Shown here: positions 1 to 14,091 of the stretch, one piece after another
How positions within the stretch are numbered: position 1 is the stretch's first letter
Layout of the letters: every line of letters begins with the position of its first letter
From: Polydactylus sextarius
Lineage: Eukaryota; Chordata; Actinopteri; Polynemidae
Direction of reading: 5' to 3'
DNA length: 64,000 nucleotides
Assembly (NCBI GenBank): GCA_016801845.1
Contig: CM028928.1
Span: 12,428,327-12,492,326 of the forward strand
Position numbers and translations under genes: made by a program
Notes under the pieces: generated by a model
What the model saw: the letters and a program-made list of their open reading frames with translations, nothing else
The model's database searches: none
What the model was told of the DNA's origin: nothing

Positions 1-1560
1 GTTTTATCAAATAAAGACTGAAAAAAGAACAGTAACAAAATGCTGTTACTATAGTATGTAATGCTTGGTACAGTAGTTTTTATTTCCAAACTTTGTCAAG
101 TTATAGTCCAAAAAGTAAGTTTTTACATGTGTTTTTATCTCAAAAAAGAAAAAGTGCCTCATTTTTTTTCTTCTTTCTTTTTTCTTTCTTTCTTTTCTTT
201 TTTTTTTTTTTTTTTTTTTAGAAAAACACTTTTTACCAACAGTCGTCAAAATGAGAAATATTTCAAAACAACATTTTTAGGAGAGAATAATTTCACAGGC
301 ATTCCACAGTTTTTTTCTTTTTTTTTCTCTTAACTTAAACCCGATTCGAAATTTCTGTCAGTGTTTGTTTCATTATAGTTTCGCTTCATTCTTTCCCGTC
401 CCCCTCACCTCTCTCCCTTTCAATCTCTTTTTTTTTTCAAGTGCAGTAAGACGCATGGGCGCTTATAATGGGAGAAAGGAAAAACAACAACAACAACAAA
501 CGTATATATATTTGAAAACTGCATGAGACAATGTTTTCCTGAACATCTCGCCTGTGTACAGAAGAACATTGGTGCAATGCTCTCCCTCAACAAACACTGG
601 AAATAAATAATCTTTATAGATTCTCATGTCTGTTTGGTCTTATTGTTTTATATGCTGGAGTCATCAGTCTTTGTCTAAAGTTACTTTTCCTGGAGTAAAC
701 ACACACACTAAGAACTAGAAAGTAGCATTGGAGTAAATTTTCAATGTGGAAATGTTATAATAGAAAAAGATCAGCTGTTGATCGGCAAAAGCGGATTTAA
801 CTTACATTTATGATATTTTTGGTTTTGTATTAATGACATAATAAAAGACAGATACAATAAATAAAACGACCGGTCTCTGAAAATTTATCTTTTTCTACCA
901 CAGGTTGTAAAATAGTTATTATAAAAAAGAAAAACACAGAAAACACAAACCAAGTTTGATCTCATAGCAGCTAAAGTTGAATGTATTGAAACGTAATGGA
1001 AAATTACCTTGTTGGTTCTATGTTGTAGTTCTCGTTTCCTTTCCTTTTATAATGGTTTAATTTATATTGGTTTATAATATAAACCAATAATTTATATGTT
1101 TTTTGTGAGTTTCTCTTCTGTTGTTGCTATGTCATTAGAAATTGAAGAATCTGTTTAACATTGGTGTGCCCTGGTGGTAAAAGTATGAATTACACTGTCA
1201 GGGAGAAATGTATTTATTTATTTTAACAAACAAAATTTTCTTCATAATATTTGAACATCTGCTATAATCATATGGCAGTAACAGAAAATGTAAGTGAAGA
1301 AAGTAAATAATATATGAGCGCGTGGCGCTTAAAGCGACACAGTAAAATCACTGTGGCTCATTGACTGAACTGAATATTGAACTCCTCCCACTGTGTCTGC
1401 ATTTTCACCATTGTCTGTGTGAGAATGTGCACATGATGACAGTTGCCTAATGAGCTGCCTCGTGCTGTCAAAGTGACATAACGTGGACACACACTCGCTG
1501 TGTGTTCGTCACAGCTGCTGAGACAAAATTGTCCGTGAGTCTCAGACTCTTCAGACAAAG
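1..1560. other. Left-edge non-coding DNA, possibly a 3' UTR end
   Basis: No coding exon is visible. The stretch has long T-rich tracts near 160-220 and 300-330. An AATAAA hexamer at 602-607 is followed by T/GT-rich sequence, which is what the end of a + strand 3' UTR belonging to a gene left of the window would look like. That reading is inference. An 11-bp inverted repeat with a 3-nt loop lies at 1065-1089. The rest is AT-rich sequence in which I recognise nothing. Confidence 0.3.
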
Positions 1561-1620
1561 CGTGCAGCAGCATCAGACTTCAGACCTCCACCTGACACCT
1601 TTAACCTGCAAACACCTCAG
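1560..1620 (+). other. apod: Possible 5' non-coding exon of the apoD gene (3' boundary only)
   Basis: The sequence ends in CTCAG followed by GTAGGAAAG at 1621, a fair splice donor about 0.8 kb before the apoD start codon. Lipocalin genes of the ApoD type often have a separate untranslated first exon, so this is a candidate. The 5' end is not defined and transcript data would be needed to accept it. Confidence 0.25.
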
Positions 1621-1861
1621 GTAGGAAAGTTTTATTTACAGCCTCTGGAATTCTATTAATTATATAACTGCCGCTTGTTGGAAATGAATGATTATTTTTC
1701 CAATATCATCAAGTTTTAGGATTTTGTTTTATGATTGTTTTATGAATTTCAAAACCTCTGATTTAACCTCTGTGGTCACAAATAAAATCATCTGAGATTT
1801 CATTGTTTTTGTTATTGTTACAAAACACTTGGCAATGTAGTAGCTTACTGGCTTGTGTGTG

Positions 1862-2290
1862 TGTTACATGAAACCAGAAGAACAGGTGTGGCAACATGTA
1901 GTGTTGGTGTTAAAGAGACGAAAGGTGAAAAATGTTATGCTTTTTCAAGCGGTATCTTATTTTACACAACAAACACCAGGTCACGCATGTGACATTTCCA
2001 TGAGGGAACAGTAGAGGCTGAGATATAACTGACTGCTGGTAATTGCAACTATTGTGTCTCAACAGACTTCATTGGTTTAAGTTAAATCTGAATGATTTTT
2101 TGAGATTTTGATGAAAGTGATGTAGTTATGATGGAGTTATTGTGGCCTGCGTGAACATACAGATGTTACATGAAACCAAAAGAACAGGCGACGTGACGCG
2201 TGATGTTCTGATGTCGTGACAAAAGATGAAATTCTAAGTATGTTATGTTTTTCCAGTGTTATCTTGCTTTTAAATACAACAGAGACAAAT
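1862..2290 (+). repeat. Two imperfect direct copies of a ~120-bp unit upstream of apoD
   Basis: The unit at about 1862-1975 recurs at about 2164-2290. Both copies begin TGTTACATGAAACCA, then AAGAACAGG, and later share a TGTTATG-TTTTTC block, a TATCTT block and an ACAACA-A-ACA block in the same order. The offset is about 301 bp. Both lie just upstream of the apoD coding start, so the duplication may affect its promoter or first intron. Confidence 0.6.
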
Positions 2291-2425
2291 GTACACAGTG
2301 GGTCCTTTACAGATAACACAGTCAACCTGCACACACATATCTAAACTGTACTGTCTGTACTCACTGTATATCAGTCTTCTTTAAATTAAACACTGAATAA
2401 ATAAATCTCTGGTCCTGAAGGAACC

Positions 2426-3894
2426 ATGTCAGCTGTCTACCTTCTCGTCCTGCTGCTCCCTCTGGTGTCAGCACAGACCTATCACTGGGGTCCCTGCCCT
2501 TCGCCGAAAGTGCAGCCCAACTTCAACCTTCAACAGGTACACAGTATATACTGTACTTATTATACACTGAAGTGCACATAACTAAGGGTTAAAGTGGGAT
2601 TTGGCAGATAGACAAATCCTAAAATCCCAGGGCATGGTGGATTTTTACTGTCATCTCATCATGTTCTTTCATGTCATGTTCTTTAACAACTTGGTGTTCC
2701 TTAAGTGTACATGAAATGAGGTGTTCAAACATGATAACGCATCTATCAGAAAATACAAGAATTTTTCCAATGTACCCACTAATGTGGTGGCCCATTGGAA
2801 TTTGCCCACTGACCATTATAGCTTTGCCTGATATAATGTATGAAACCCACTTCAGTCCTTGTAAGGTGCTAAAATCTTTGCTCTGGTGACAGTATCTGGG
2901 CAGGTGGTATGAGATTGAAAAGCTCCCAGCTTCCTTCGAAAGAGGAAAATGCATCGAGGCAAACTACGCTATAAGGAAAGATGGTACCATCCAGGTGCTA
3001 AACTCCCAGTTCTAGTGAGTATTTCTTACAATCTGTCAAAGTTATCTAGCTAGCTAGCTGATGCTAAGCTTGGCTACCAAGCTGTAGCAGTTGGCTATGG
3101 CCATACATCCTCCATATAGATGAGAAAATGGAGTCACTTGCCATGTGACTCTCGGTAATAAAAGGACATACCGCACATTGACTCAAGTCAGAGGGGTTAG
3201 TGTCCTTTTTTTCTGTAGGGCGGAACTTTAGCTGTTGAGATGACTAACAGAGGAGTGACCCGGCTGATGTCCTCGCCTACTTTGCTGTTGCTCACAACAT
3301 TACATTCCATTTAGACTCTGAAATCAGCTCTTCAATTGTAAGATAATGGTCCATTCACTGTTTCCACAGTGCATGAAGATGGTTAAAGTCCATGTTCATG
3401 TAGTGAAAAACCAAACAAGTTAAGTGGCAAGTCAGGGACAAGCAACCTGAATAACAGTGACACCCAAGGCAAGCACAGATGGTAACAAGGCACTTTTTGG
3501 CTGCTTTCATTCATTTGTGGTGTTGCAGGTTAACCAAGTTTCTTTTGAGTTGGCAAAGGTGTGACCAAAATACTTAAACCACTGCCCCATGAGGCACAAT
3601 AATCTTTAGTGAATAAATTATCTTTAAATTCAATTATGTCTTTGTGTGTGTCAGTAAGGACAAAGTGAGGGTGGCTGAAGGGACAGCAGTGGTTCAGGAT
3701 GTGAACGAACCTTCCAGACTTGGAGTCAGTTTCTCTTATTGTAAGTACACTTCACTTTTATATCCATTTTTTTTTTTTTTTTTTTTTTTTGTGTCGTTTT
3801 ACTTCATTGCTGTAGCCTTCATAGACTGATCTCTATCTGTAAAGGAATCACAATTTTACACATAGAAAAACTGTAACATTGCAGAAGCTTAATG

Positions 3895-3941
<47 letters not shown>

Positions 3942-4731
3942 TGAGATTCATTAAGCTCATACCTCATGAATGGCATTATTAGCATCTGATATATGACACA
4001 GCAGCCTCGCTTCAGTTGTAATGTCATTGACAATGAGCCCATCTGTTTGCCTGTGAAAGCCTTTCATCAGTATTTATTCTTGTCCTTTTTGTCCCTGTTG
4101 ACCTCAGTAGATGTTTGTGTCCTTACCTAACTTGAGAGTTTCATCATAGACTCAGTTCTCAAGGTGACATGGTTCAAATCTCAAACCTGTGTAGGGTCGT
4201 CCACCAGGATTCAGTACTCGATCCAGTGATCTCTGTACACAGATTACATCAGTATCTTGTGTTTATTTGAGCTCTGACCTCAGAGAAAATCTCTGTCCAA
4301 GCCTTGTACTGCTTAATCCCACCATGTTTATCCTGCTGTGACAATCTTGCTGTTGGCTTTGATGTCACAATGGGAACACATCAAAACTGTTATGTGCTAT
4401 AACAGTTTCCTCAGAAAAACACATTTGTTTTCTTAAAATCGTCTCTCCATATAAGTCATATATGGTCATCACTGTCCTTTTTTGTCCTTTTGCTCCAGTT
4501 ACTCCCTACAGTCCATACTGGGTTCTGACCACTGACTACACTAGTTTGTCCGTTGTTTACTCCTGCACGGACATCCTCCACATTTTCCACGTGGAGTATG
4601 CCTGGATCCTCGGCCGGTCACGCTTCCTCCCCCCAGAGACGGTGCGGTACGCCAAAAACCTTCTGATCAGCGAGGGAATCGACCTGTTCAGGATGAAGGC
4701 TACAGATCAGACCGGCTGCAAGGATAACTAG
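2426..4731 (+). CDS. apod: Apolipoprotein D-like lipocalin, four coding exons
   Basis: Coding exons are 2426-2536, 2893-3014, 3655-3740 and 4499-4731, all with GT-AG introns. They sum to 552 nt and give 183 aa, close to mammalian ApoD (189 aa). Residues 1-16 form a hydrophobic signal peptide, so the product is secreted. The lipocalin GxW motif is G40-R41-W42 in YLGRWYEIEKLPASFE. The second motif is TDY at 118-120, and PPETV and DQTGC near the C-terminus match ApoD. Four cysteines (24, 57, 129, 180) fit the two disulfides of the family. ApoD proteins are eight-stranded barrels that carry small hydrophobic ligands such as arachidonate and progesterone; ligand use here is inferred. The start ATG has the context GAACCATGT. 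An AATAAA at 4918-4923 suits the transcript end. Fish have several apoD copies, so the exact ortholog is not settled. Confidence 0.93.
3030..3250. repeat. Possible interspersed repeat in apoD intron 2
   Basis: The sequence TAGCTAGCTAGCTGATGCTAAGC, here broken over 3048-3070, and the later GTGACTCTCGGTAATAAAAG resemble parts of a teleost repeat that has GCTAGC-rich and ACTCTCGG blocks. The match is partial and from memory. It could be unique intron sequence. Confidence 0.25.
3897..3938. repeat. (AT)n microsatellite
   Basis: An uninterrupted 42-bp AT dinucleotide run in the last intron of the apoD gene. Confidence 0.95.
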
Positions 4732-4917
4732 CGATCATCAGCAAGGTTTTATGAGCAGTTTGGGTTTGTCGTATTAACAAGAGGTTGCAGTTTTAGGTCA
4801 AGGCACATCAGTAAGACAAGGTGTAATATGTGCATCTCAATGCTGTAGCCTTTATCTTTTTTTATTTTACATTTTAGGGACGTTAGAAAAATAATGGGAA
4901 CAAAAATTAACTGTAAT

Positions 4918-4923
4918 AATAAA
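4918..4923 (+). terminator. apod: apoD polyadenylation signal
   Basis: A canonical AATAAA lies 187 nt after the stop codon in an A-rich context. It is the nearest canonical signal to the stop. A weaker ATTAAA occurs near 5091. Confidence 0.6.
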
Positions 4924-5554
4924 GACAATTTTTAAAAAAAAAGTTATCCATATAACTCAAAATTATGATTTACTTTGACAACACCAGTGCCTCATATTCA
5001 TTATTTTTCTTTTTACACTGCAGCTGTCAATATGTAATTTTTCATACTCTGGTTGTGCATCTAGTCAAGTTTTGGGAAGTTTCTCTGTATATTAAAGAAA
5101 TATTCATTAAGCAGTTGTTGTTCTTCTTTTTTTCTTTTTTTTAAAATCTAAATATTGGACGTTTTCTGTTTAATCATTTAATCATACAACAAATTATTAC
5201 ACAGTGACATACAATACATTTACTTGCATATATACATTAATGGATATTACATTGAGTGAGAGATGAGCACAACCTGCACTGAACTACTGACTGCTCATTA
5301 TAACTCATTATGTCTTGTTATAGCATTATAGCTCATTATATATTAAGTGTAGGAAAGTGAAGTTGTGTTGTTGGATATATCTGACCTCTCTCATCTTATA
5401 TTAAAGGTTAAAAACAACTTTTACCTTTTTAAATGTGTTTTTCAAATCTACAGACAACAAATATGTACAAAGACAGATTTTATACCACCTGGAAATATCA
5501 TGGAAAGACTTCTATATATAAACACAGCATAATCTGGGCAAAGTTTGTCTTGGC

Positions 5555-5560
<6 letters not shown>

Positions 5561-5595
<35 letters not shown>
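5561..5595. repeat. (TG)n microsatellite
   Basis: About 17 TG units lie between apoD and otospiralin. They are followed directly by TAG|GTGCTCTGG, which could act as a splice acceptor for the non-coding exon described next. Confidence 0.95.
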
Positions 5596-5597
<2 letters not shown>

Positions 5598-5702
5598 GTG
5601 CTCTGGCTCTTCCTGTGCTGAACCCTGTACACACCACAGACCACAGTGGACCAGCAGATGAACAGCAGCACTTCTCTGCACGGCTTCACGAACCACTTAC
5701 AG
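5598..5702 (+). other. otos: Possible 5' non-coding exon of otospiralin
   Basis: A locally GC-richer block ends CTTACAG followed by GTAAAT at 5703, a good donor. The next acceptor, CTCAG at 5874-5878, opens the exon with the otospiralin start codon nine bases downstream. The left boundary is either a transcription start or the TAG acceptor after the TG repeat. No long coding reading connects to otospiralin, so it is taken as untranslated. Confidence 0.35.
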
Positions 5703-5887
5703 GTAAATTTCTGCAGATCTTGATTTTATTCTCAAAGCTTCATGACAAACTGAGTAAATGCTTTTACAGAATATTATCAAGGATTTATATTCACTGAATC
5801 TATTTGTCGAGCGTTAGGAACATTTATGTTGTTGCTTAGACTTAAACTAAAGCGTGATGTTCATTTCTGTTCACTCAGGAGGGAAAG

Positions 5888-7352
5888 ATGAAGCTGTTGG
5901 TCTGGATCAGTGTTCTCCTCTGCCTCTACATCTGTCATTTCACAGGTGAACATCTCTTTTTAAAGTCTCACTGTAGTTTTAGATACTATTTCCATAAGGT
6001 TGTGTCTGCTGTTTATTTTATTTATACAGTGAAAACATGTTGAGGTTTAGGCATAAGACCAAATTTGATATATGCATGTACAGATATTTATCAAAATAGC
6101 TATGAATCATGTATGATGTGACAGTGCTTGATTTGTTTTTAGTGATTATAAAGTGTACAAAGAAGACTCTGTGTACTTCAGTGTGTGTGTGTGTGTGTGT
6201 GCTTGAATGGTCAGCAATAATATTTGAAGAGGGAGCAGGTATCCTGCAGTCCTCTAGGAGAAAGCTCAGTTTTCAGTTTTCCGGACCTGAATCCTGTCTT
6301 TGTAAATTGAGAGTCACGGAATGCTTGGGAATGTTAATTTTTTTTTCCTCTTTCCTCTTCTTCACAGAGGCCAGAGTCATCCCCGAAGGAGGTAATGTAT
6401 AACATCTTTATTTAAGTAATGTCACATTTTGCAACCAAAACCAAAGACATTTTGCATATTATTTCCATTATTTGTTGTTTCATCAAAAACGTCAAGAAAA
6501 ATGTTCAGTTCAATTAACATCTAAATATCTACTATGTAATCTATAGCAAATCTCAACACTACAGCTCTGTTTCACTCCATTCCTGTCGTCTCTAGTAAAC
6601 ACAAAAAGTATCACTATGTCAAAAGGCAAAGAAATCTGGCAAACCTCCAGTCTTTGCAACATTCCTCACACACATGCCTCCTTCTCTGTTGGGTTGTGGA
6701 GCTGCCAGTCTGTAGTTAACAAAGCTGATTTCATTCCCTCCTCTGCTGACGCTGCGTCCCTCAAGGTACAAGCTCTCACTGGGACTTGGCTCGAACTAGA
6801 AAACGCTGCTACCGCAGCACCCCACGGTGCCTCAATGCTGCTTACCATTCTCACAGCCGCTGAGAGAAGTAGCCTCTATCTTCCTTCACGTTCAGCATCA
6901 ATGTTGCCAGAACTACTTAGAAATTAGTTTTCCACCTTCAAAACATGACTTCAATTCTTCACCATCTGACACAAAACTCTCACCTAATATCTTGGAGGCC
7001 ACGTGTGGCCAATTCTCGGCCACCTCGGCCATTTAACCCCCAAATTGGCACCAAAACACATAAGACACAGCAGTTCTCTAACTCTCCAATCAATCTTTTG
7101 TAAGTTTCTTTGGATAAAAGTGTCACTCAGCAATATACTTCTACTTTTACTGATGATTTAGGTTTTTTTAATTACTGATTTTTATTAAAATTAAAATGAA
7201 GATTTTACTGCAGCTACAGCTGGAAATATTATTTCTTTTTCAAAACAGTGACTGGAGATGTTAAGTTTTATGTTTGTGTCTGAGGGATTAAAGAGAATTT
7301 TAAAACAATATTGTGAACCTGATTTTAAAAAAAATCAATTATTCAATTATCA

Positions 7353-7388
<36 letters not shown>

Positions 7389-7891
7389 TTATATTTTTAG
7401 GTGTTGCTCATATTTCCTGATAAAAAAAAAAAAAAAAAACTTGAAAAAACTATTTTTTACCTTTTGTATTTAATCTACAAATTTACAGATCTTCACTAAA
7501 GAAGTGTAATAGTTTGACTGCACTAACTGAACCCAAACATTAGTCAGCTTTAGAAAATCCAGGGCTTGTCTAAATTGGTACACATCATCATTAAATAACT
7601 ACTGGAATGTGATGGCTTATATAACAGTGAGTGTACTTGTTTTGTTTTTTTATTCTCTAACGTTTCTGCTGTCCTTCTGTGACCTGACTTGTGTGTGTTT
7701 TAGTGCCATATGATGAACCCCCAGCAGTTCCCTACTGGCCATACTCCACCTCTGACTTCTGGAACTACATCGAATACTTTAAATCAATCGGTGCCTACAA
7801 CCACATCAACGAGATGGCCCGGGCCTTCTTCGCCCACCAGCCCATCGGAGACACCCTGGGATACGAGACCAATGAGGGGCATGAACACTGA
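5888..7891 (+). CDS. otos: Otospiralin
   Basis: Coding exons are 5888-5945, 6368-6391 and 7704-7891. They sum to 270 nt and give 89 aa, the same length as human otospiralin. Residues 1-19 are a hydrophobic signal peptide (MKLLVWISVLLCLYICHFT), so the protein is secreted. The conserved core, PYWPYSTSDFWNY, then GAY, then MARAFFAHQPIG and TLGY, is the family signature. In mammals otospiralin is made by fibrocytes of the inner ear and is needed for normal hearing; its biochemical activity is unknown, and the role in this fish is inferred. The middle exon is a 24-nt microexon encoding most of EARVIPEG, framed by TTCACAG and GTAATG. The last intron (about 1.3 kb) has an (ATT)n run and no other exon. 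An AATAAA at 8183-8188 probably ends the transcript. Confidence 0.93.
6600..7040. other. Unrecognised block in the last otospiralin intron
   Basis: This stretch is less AT-rich than its surroundings and is open in two + frames, but neither frame looks like a protein I know. It contains the small inverted repeat GGCCAC-GT-GTGGCC at 6997-7010. An old mobile element is plausible; I could not assign a family. Confidence 0.2.
7353..7388. repeat. (ATT)n microsatellite
   Basis: An ATT trinucleotide run in the last otospiralin intron. Similar shorter ATT runs occur near 8390-8410 and 8550-8570. Confidence 0.9.
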
Positions 7892-8182
7892 GAGGGGTGG
7901 AAGGAGCTAGGAGAGGAAGACAGGGTAGAAAGGAAGCTATTACATCTCAAGCAATTATAACAGAATGCATTTCTTAACTTGACGAAGTGGAAAGGTTATG
8001 AGGAAAGAAAAAAGATAAAAAAAAAAACAACAACAAAAAAAAAAAAAAACATGAAATTAATTGAGATGAAGAAAAATGGTAGTTTACATAGAAATGTACT
8101 TTTTTTTAGCATGCACATAGAGTTTAAAGTAGAAAGTAGAACTTATGTAGGATTGTATAATATCATCAGGTAATATGCCACA

Positions 8183-8188
8183 AATAAA
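8183..8188 (+). terminator. otos: Otospiralin polyadenylation signal
   Basis: AATAAA about 290 nt after the otospiralin stop and about 600 bp before the COPS9 start codon. It leaves room for a separate COPS9 promoter. Confidence 0.55.
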
Positions 8189-8584
8189 CATTTCAGATAC
8201 AACATATTTGTCTTCTTGCTTCCGGTTACTTGTATTCTTACTTCCTTACTTTCCTACTTAATTTTCCTCAGTTTCTCCTTTTACCTTAAAAGTAGAAAGT
8301 GTACAATTTCAGAAGTCACAGCCACAGAATATGCATTAATGGTTCTTCCTATGTCTCAGAATGTTTTCAGCTATAACATTTTTTATTATCATTATTATTA
8401 TTATTATTATTTTATATCAGTTTCTTTTCAATGTTGGTAATACATGAACTTACAGTGAGCTGTGCTTTCTATTATTTACCCATTCGTTAAACAACAACAA
8501 TGTCAAACTGGATATTGTTATTTTTATTATTATCAAATTATCATTAATGATTTTTATTATTATTATTATTTGTTACGGAATATA

Positions 8585-11263
<2,679 letters not shown>

Positions 11264-11397
11264 CGACAGCAGCCGAACAACTCTGTGATCTTGTACATAA
11301 AAGAAAAACATGTTGTAAAAATGGGCTCATTCTGACTATAACTTCTCTTTTATTTGTACAGCCCCTCCCCCATACATGTCAATCACCAACATACTAA

Positions 11398-11403
11398 AAT
11401 AAA
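11398..11403 (+). terminator. cops9: COPS9 polyadenylation signal
   Basis: AATAAA 135 nt after the stop codon, followed by T/A-rich sequence and an (AAAAG)n tract. Confidence 0.6.
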
Positions 11404-11439
11404 GCATTTTTTAAAAAAGAAAAGAAAAGAAAAGCTGTC

Positions 11440-13200
11440 TTGGCGAACCAGGTGTCTGGTGAATTCTGAGAATCCCTAACATTCCAGCTTTAGAGAAAAT
11501 TATGAGTATGGTTTTGGCGTCGTCGTGTTTGAATCTGCTCCCTGGCTGGATTGTAGGCTTTTGGGCTCTGCTCAACACCTGTTAACAAACGTAATTATAT
11601 ACAAGATACAGTGTTAACATGACCACTAAATGTTCAGTTAGGGCATGAAGAGACAGGAAGGGGGTTGCAAAAAATGTGGAAATGGTAAAAAAAGAAAAGT
11701 AGAGCAAATAAAGAGCTCAGGTGTGGACTCTGGCACTAAAACGATTTGCTGTAATGAAGTCAGTATCTGAAGTGATTCAATCGAGCATCATAGATGTTTG
11801 AAAATGGACAGACCGTTTACCCTAACATGTTGAAGAGCCTCATAAAATGGTTACATATGTAGGTGTAAAAGATAAAAGATGCTTGAATCAAACATGGTCA
11901 TTAATGTTGGCGCAAAACGAGGAGAGTTGCTCATCAGTCACTAAACCAAGGTTTCTCTCAAACCTGGTTGGAGTGAGTGAAGAGTCTTAAGTTTGATTGT
12001 GATGCTGTGATAAACACAATGATTGGCTGAGTAGAAAAAAATTTGGTGTTCAGAGGTTTATGTCGAAGGTGGTGTTCTTCATTAACGTGGAGGCGTCTAT
12101 CTGAGAGTGAGGCCTGTGCTGTCATGTCCCTCACTGCATCAATTACACTGTAGCGACGTATGAATCACATCATCAACACAGTCTCTGATTGTTAATAACA
12201 AAGTGTTATTCACTTTTTTTTTTTTTTAATGTGAAAGTCAGTTCCACTGTTCCACAAGATGGTAGCATTCTGGAAAAAGTTTTCATAAAAACAAATCTCA
12301 GGGTGCTACAGAGTTGACTCCCTGGCATCCTGAGTTGTTTACTGGTATAAACTTATTAAGTCATGAATTCATAAGATTCCTTTGAGTTAAAACTAATGTG
12401 TATATAAGATACATACATAAAAAGGATTCAGTTATATGAATAAGAGCCAGTGTTCATTTAAAATGCAGACCGGTTAAATAAATATAGCTTCACATAAAAG
12501 CTATAAAATCAAATTTCAAAGCTAATATTCCGCCTTCATTTTTGATGTAAACTTTCTCCATTAACTAATAAAACCTCACCAAACAAGTCTAGACACAACC
12601 GTCATTAGATTACCGAGTGTCATAATTAAAATACAGACGTTTCCATTCTCATGTACCGATGTTGCATCGTACATTGCAGCTTGTTTCATATTGCTTTTTC
12701 AGAGACCTCCAAAAAAAAAAAAAAAATCACTGTCACTGTATACATGTGTGTCTTACAAGGCTGGCATGCCTGAACACAGTTAAAAGTGAGGAGGAAACTG
12801 TAGATTATCAAATTCCTCATGTGTAGACCAGCTGTCCCAGTATGTGTGTGTTCAGGTTTAGACAGAAGCTGTGGCTTGGCCCTCACTTGCGTCTCTGAGA
12901 AGTGCTTATGTGGCACCTCAGCTCCCCTTCATTATTTCCTCATGTTTTCTTTCTCCTGCACCTCCTTCTACCTTTATTTTACCTACCTTCCTCAACAGTC
13001 ACTGCTGCATCCCCCAAAACCAGGATCTGGAGTCATGATTTCTAACCTTATAAATGTGGGGATAATATTTGTTGAATTTGAATGAAAATAAAAAAGAAAA
13101 CAACACTTCGAATCTAATCACTTTAGTCAACTTCCCGTACCCCATTCTTCCACGTCTCCATCTCTACCTCAAGCCCTCCCGCCCTCTCTCTTTTCTTTTC
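11440..13200. other. Intergenic DNA between COPS9 and actinodin
   Basis: About 1.8 kb without a recognisable exon on either strand. It contains short T and A homopolymers near 12213 and 12713. I see no clear mobile element. It is the natural place for distal actinodin regulatory sequence, but that is only inferred from position. Confidence 0.4.
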
Positions 13201-13400
13201 CTTAATTACGGTGCCTGTGATTGGTGCAAAATCTAACAAAGTTGTAGCCAATCAGGCACCTTGTTGAGGTGGCCCTCAACCCCCATCAGGTTGGCCCTGT
13301 GTAGTTTTTTTTTTTTTTTTTTTCGGTGTGAATGCTAATGAATACTTGTCAGATGATGACGGACTCAGTTTAAAACCTTGTGGGATCCCTTCATCAGGGC
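13201..13400 (+). promoter_or_regulatory. Probable actinodin promoter with paired CCAAT boxes
   Basis: An imperfect palindrome, GGTGCCTGTGATTGG at 13210-13224 against CCAATCAGGCACC at 13248-13260, places two CCAAT boxes in opposite orientation. A TATA-like TTTAAAA lies at 13369-13375. A likely untranslated first exon follows and ends at the donor AACACAG|GTAAGA (13597). The spacing fits a core promoter starting near 13400. The transcription start itself is inferred. Confidence 0.45.
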
Positions 13401-13596
13401 AGTCTGTCAGAAGAGTCGCAGAGACAGGGTGCACCAGGAATCTCTAAAACATCCACCCACACACACACACATACATACATAAACAAACACACATTTAGAG
13501 GTTGAGCCCAGGTGGACCGAATCATCTGATCTGGATCTGGAGTCCACATCTGGATCTGCAACCAGACTCATCGAAAAAAAAAAAAAAAAAACACAG
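13400..13596 (+). other. Probable 5' untranslated exon of actinodin
   Basis: The segment ends in AACACAG followed by GTAAGATCC at 13597, a strong donor. The next acceptor, GTCGACAG at 14064-14071, opens the exon with the actinodin ATG 20 bases downstream. The segment contains a CA-rich stretch and an A17-like tract. The 5' end is uncertain. Confidence 0.4.
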
Positions 13597-14091
13597 GTAA
13601 GATCCCACAGAAACAAACAACCAGATCTGTACTTCTGTGTTTACTCTGGTAGTTTAGGGACTTACCTGGTAATTCAAGTTCAGGTTGAAGTCAAGTTTGA
13701 ACCTCTGAGCAACACCTGGTTCTGTTTTTATGATGATGAACCAAAGCAGGAACCGTGTGGCAACGTGTTTGTTTAAGAAGCCTCCACAGTTAAGAGTTCA
13801 CGTCTTCAGAGGTCACTTCAATGTCTGTCCAGGTGTAAACAAGCTCAGATCTGAGGTCTCAGGTTGAGATTAGAGAACAAATCTAACACATTCTCACACT
13901 CCTTCAACTGGGACACTTGGTCAGGTAATAAACTGTCTTTTTTTAAGCTCCTGTTCTACGGAGCTACGTGGAGAAATCTGTGAAAAGAGCTCAACTTGTT
14001 GACAAAATGAGATGTGTATTGAAGTAAAGCATCATTTTGATCAATAGTTGTTGTTTTTCTGATGTCGACAGGAGAGGAGGTGTGAGAAGAC

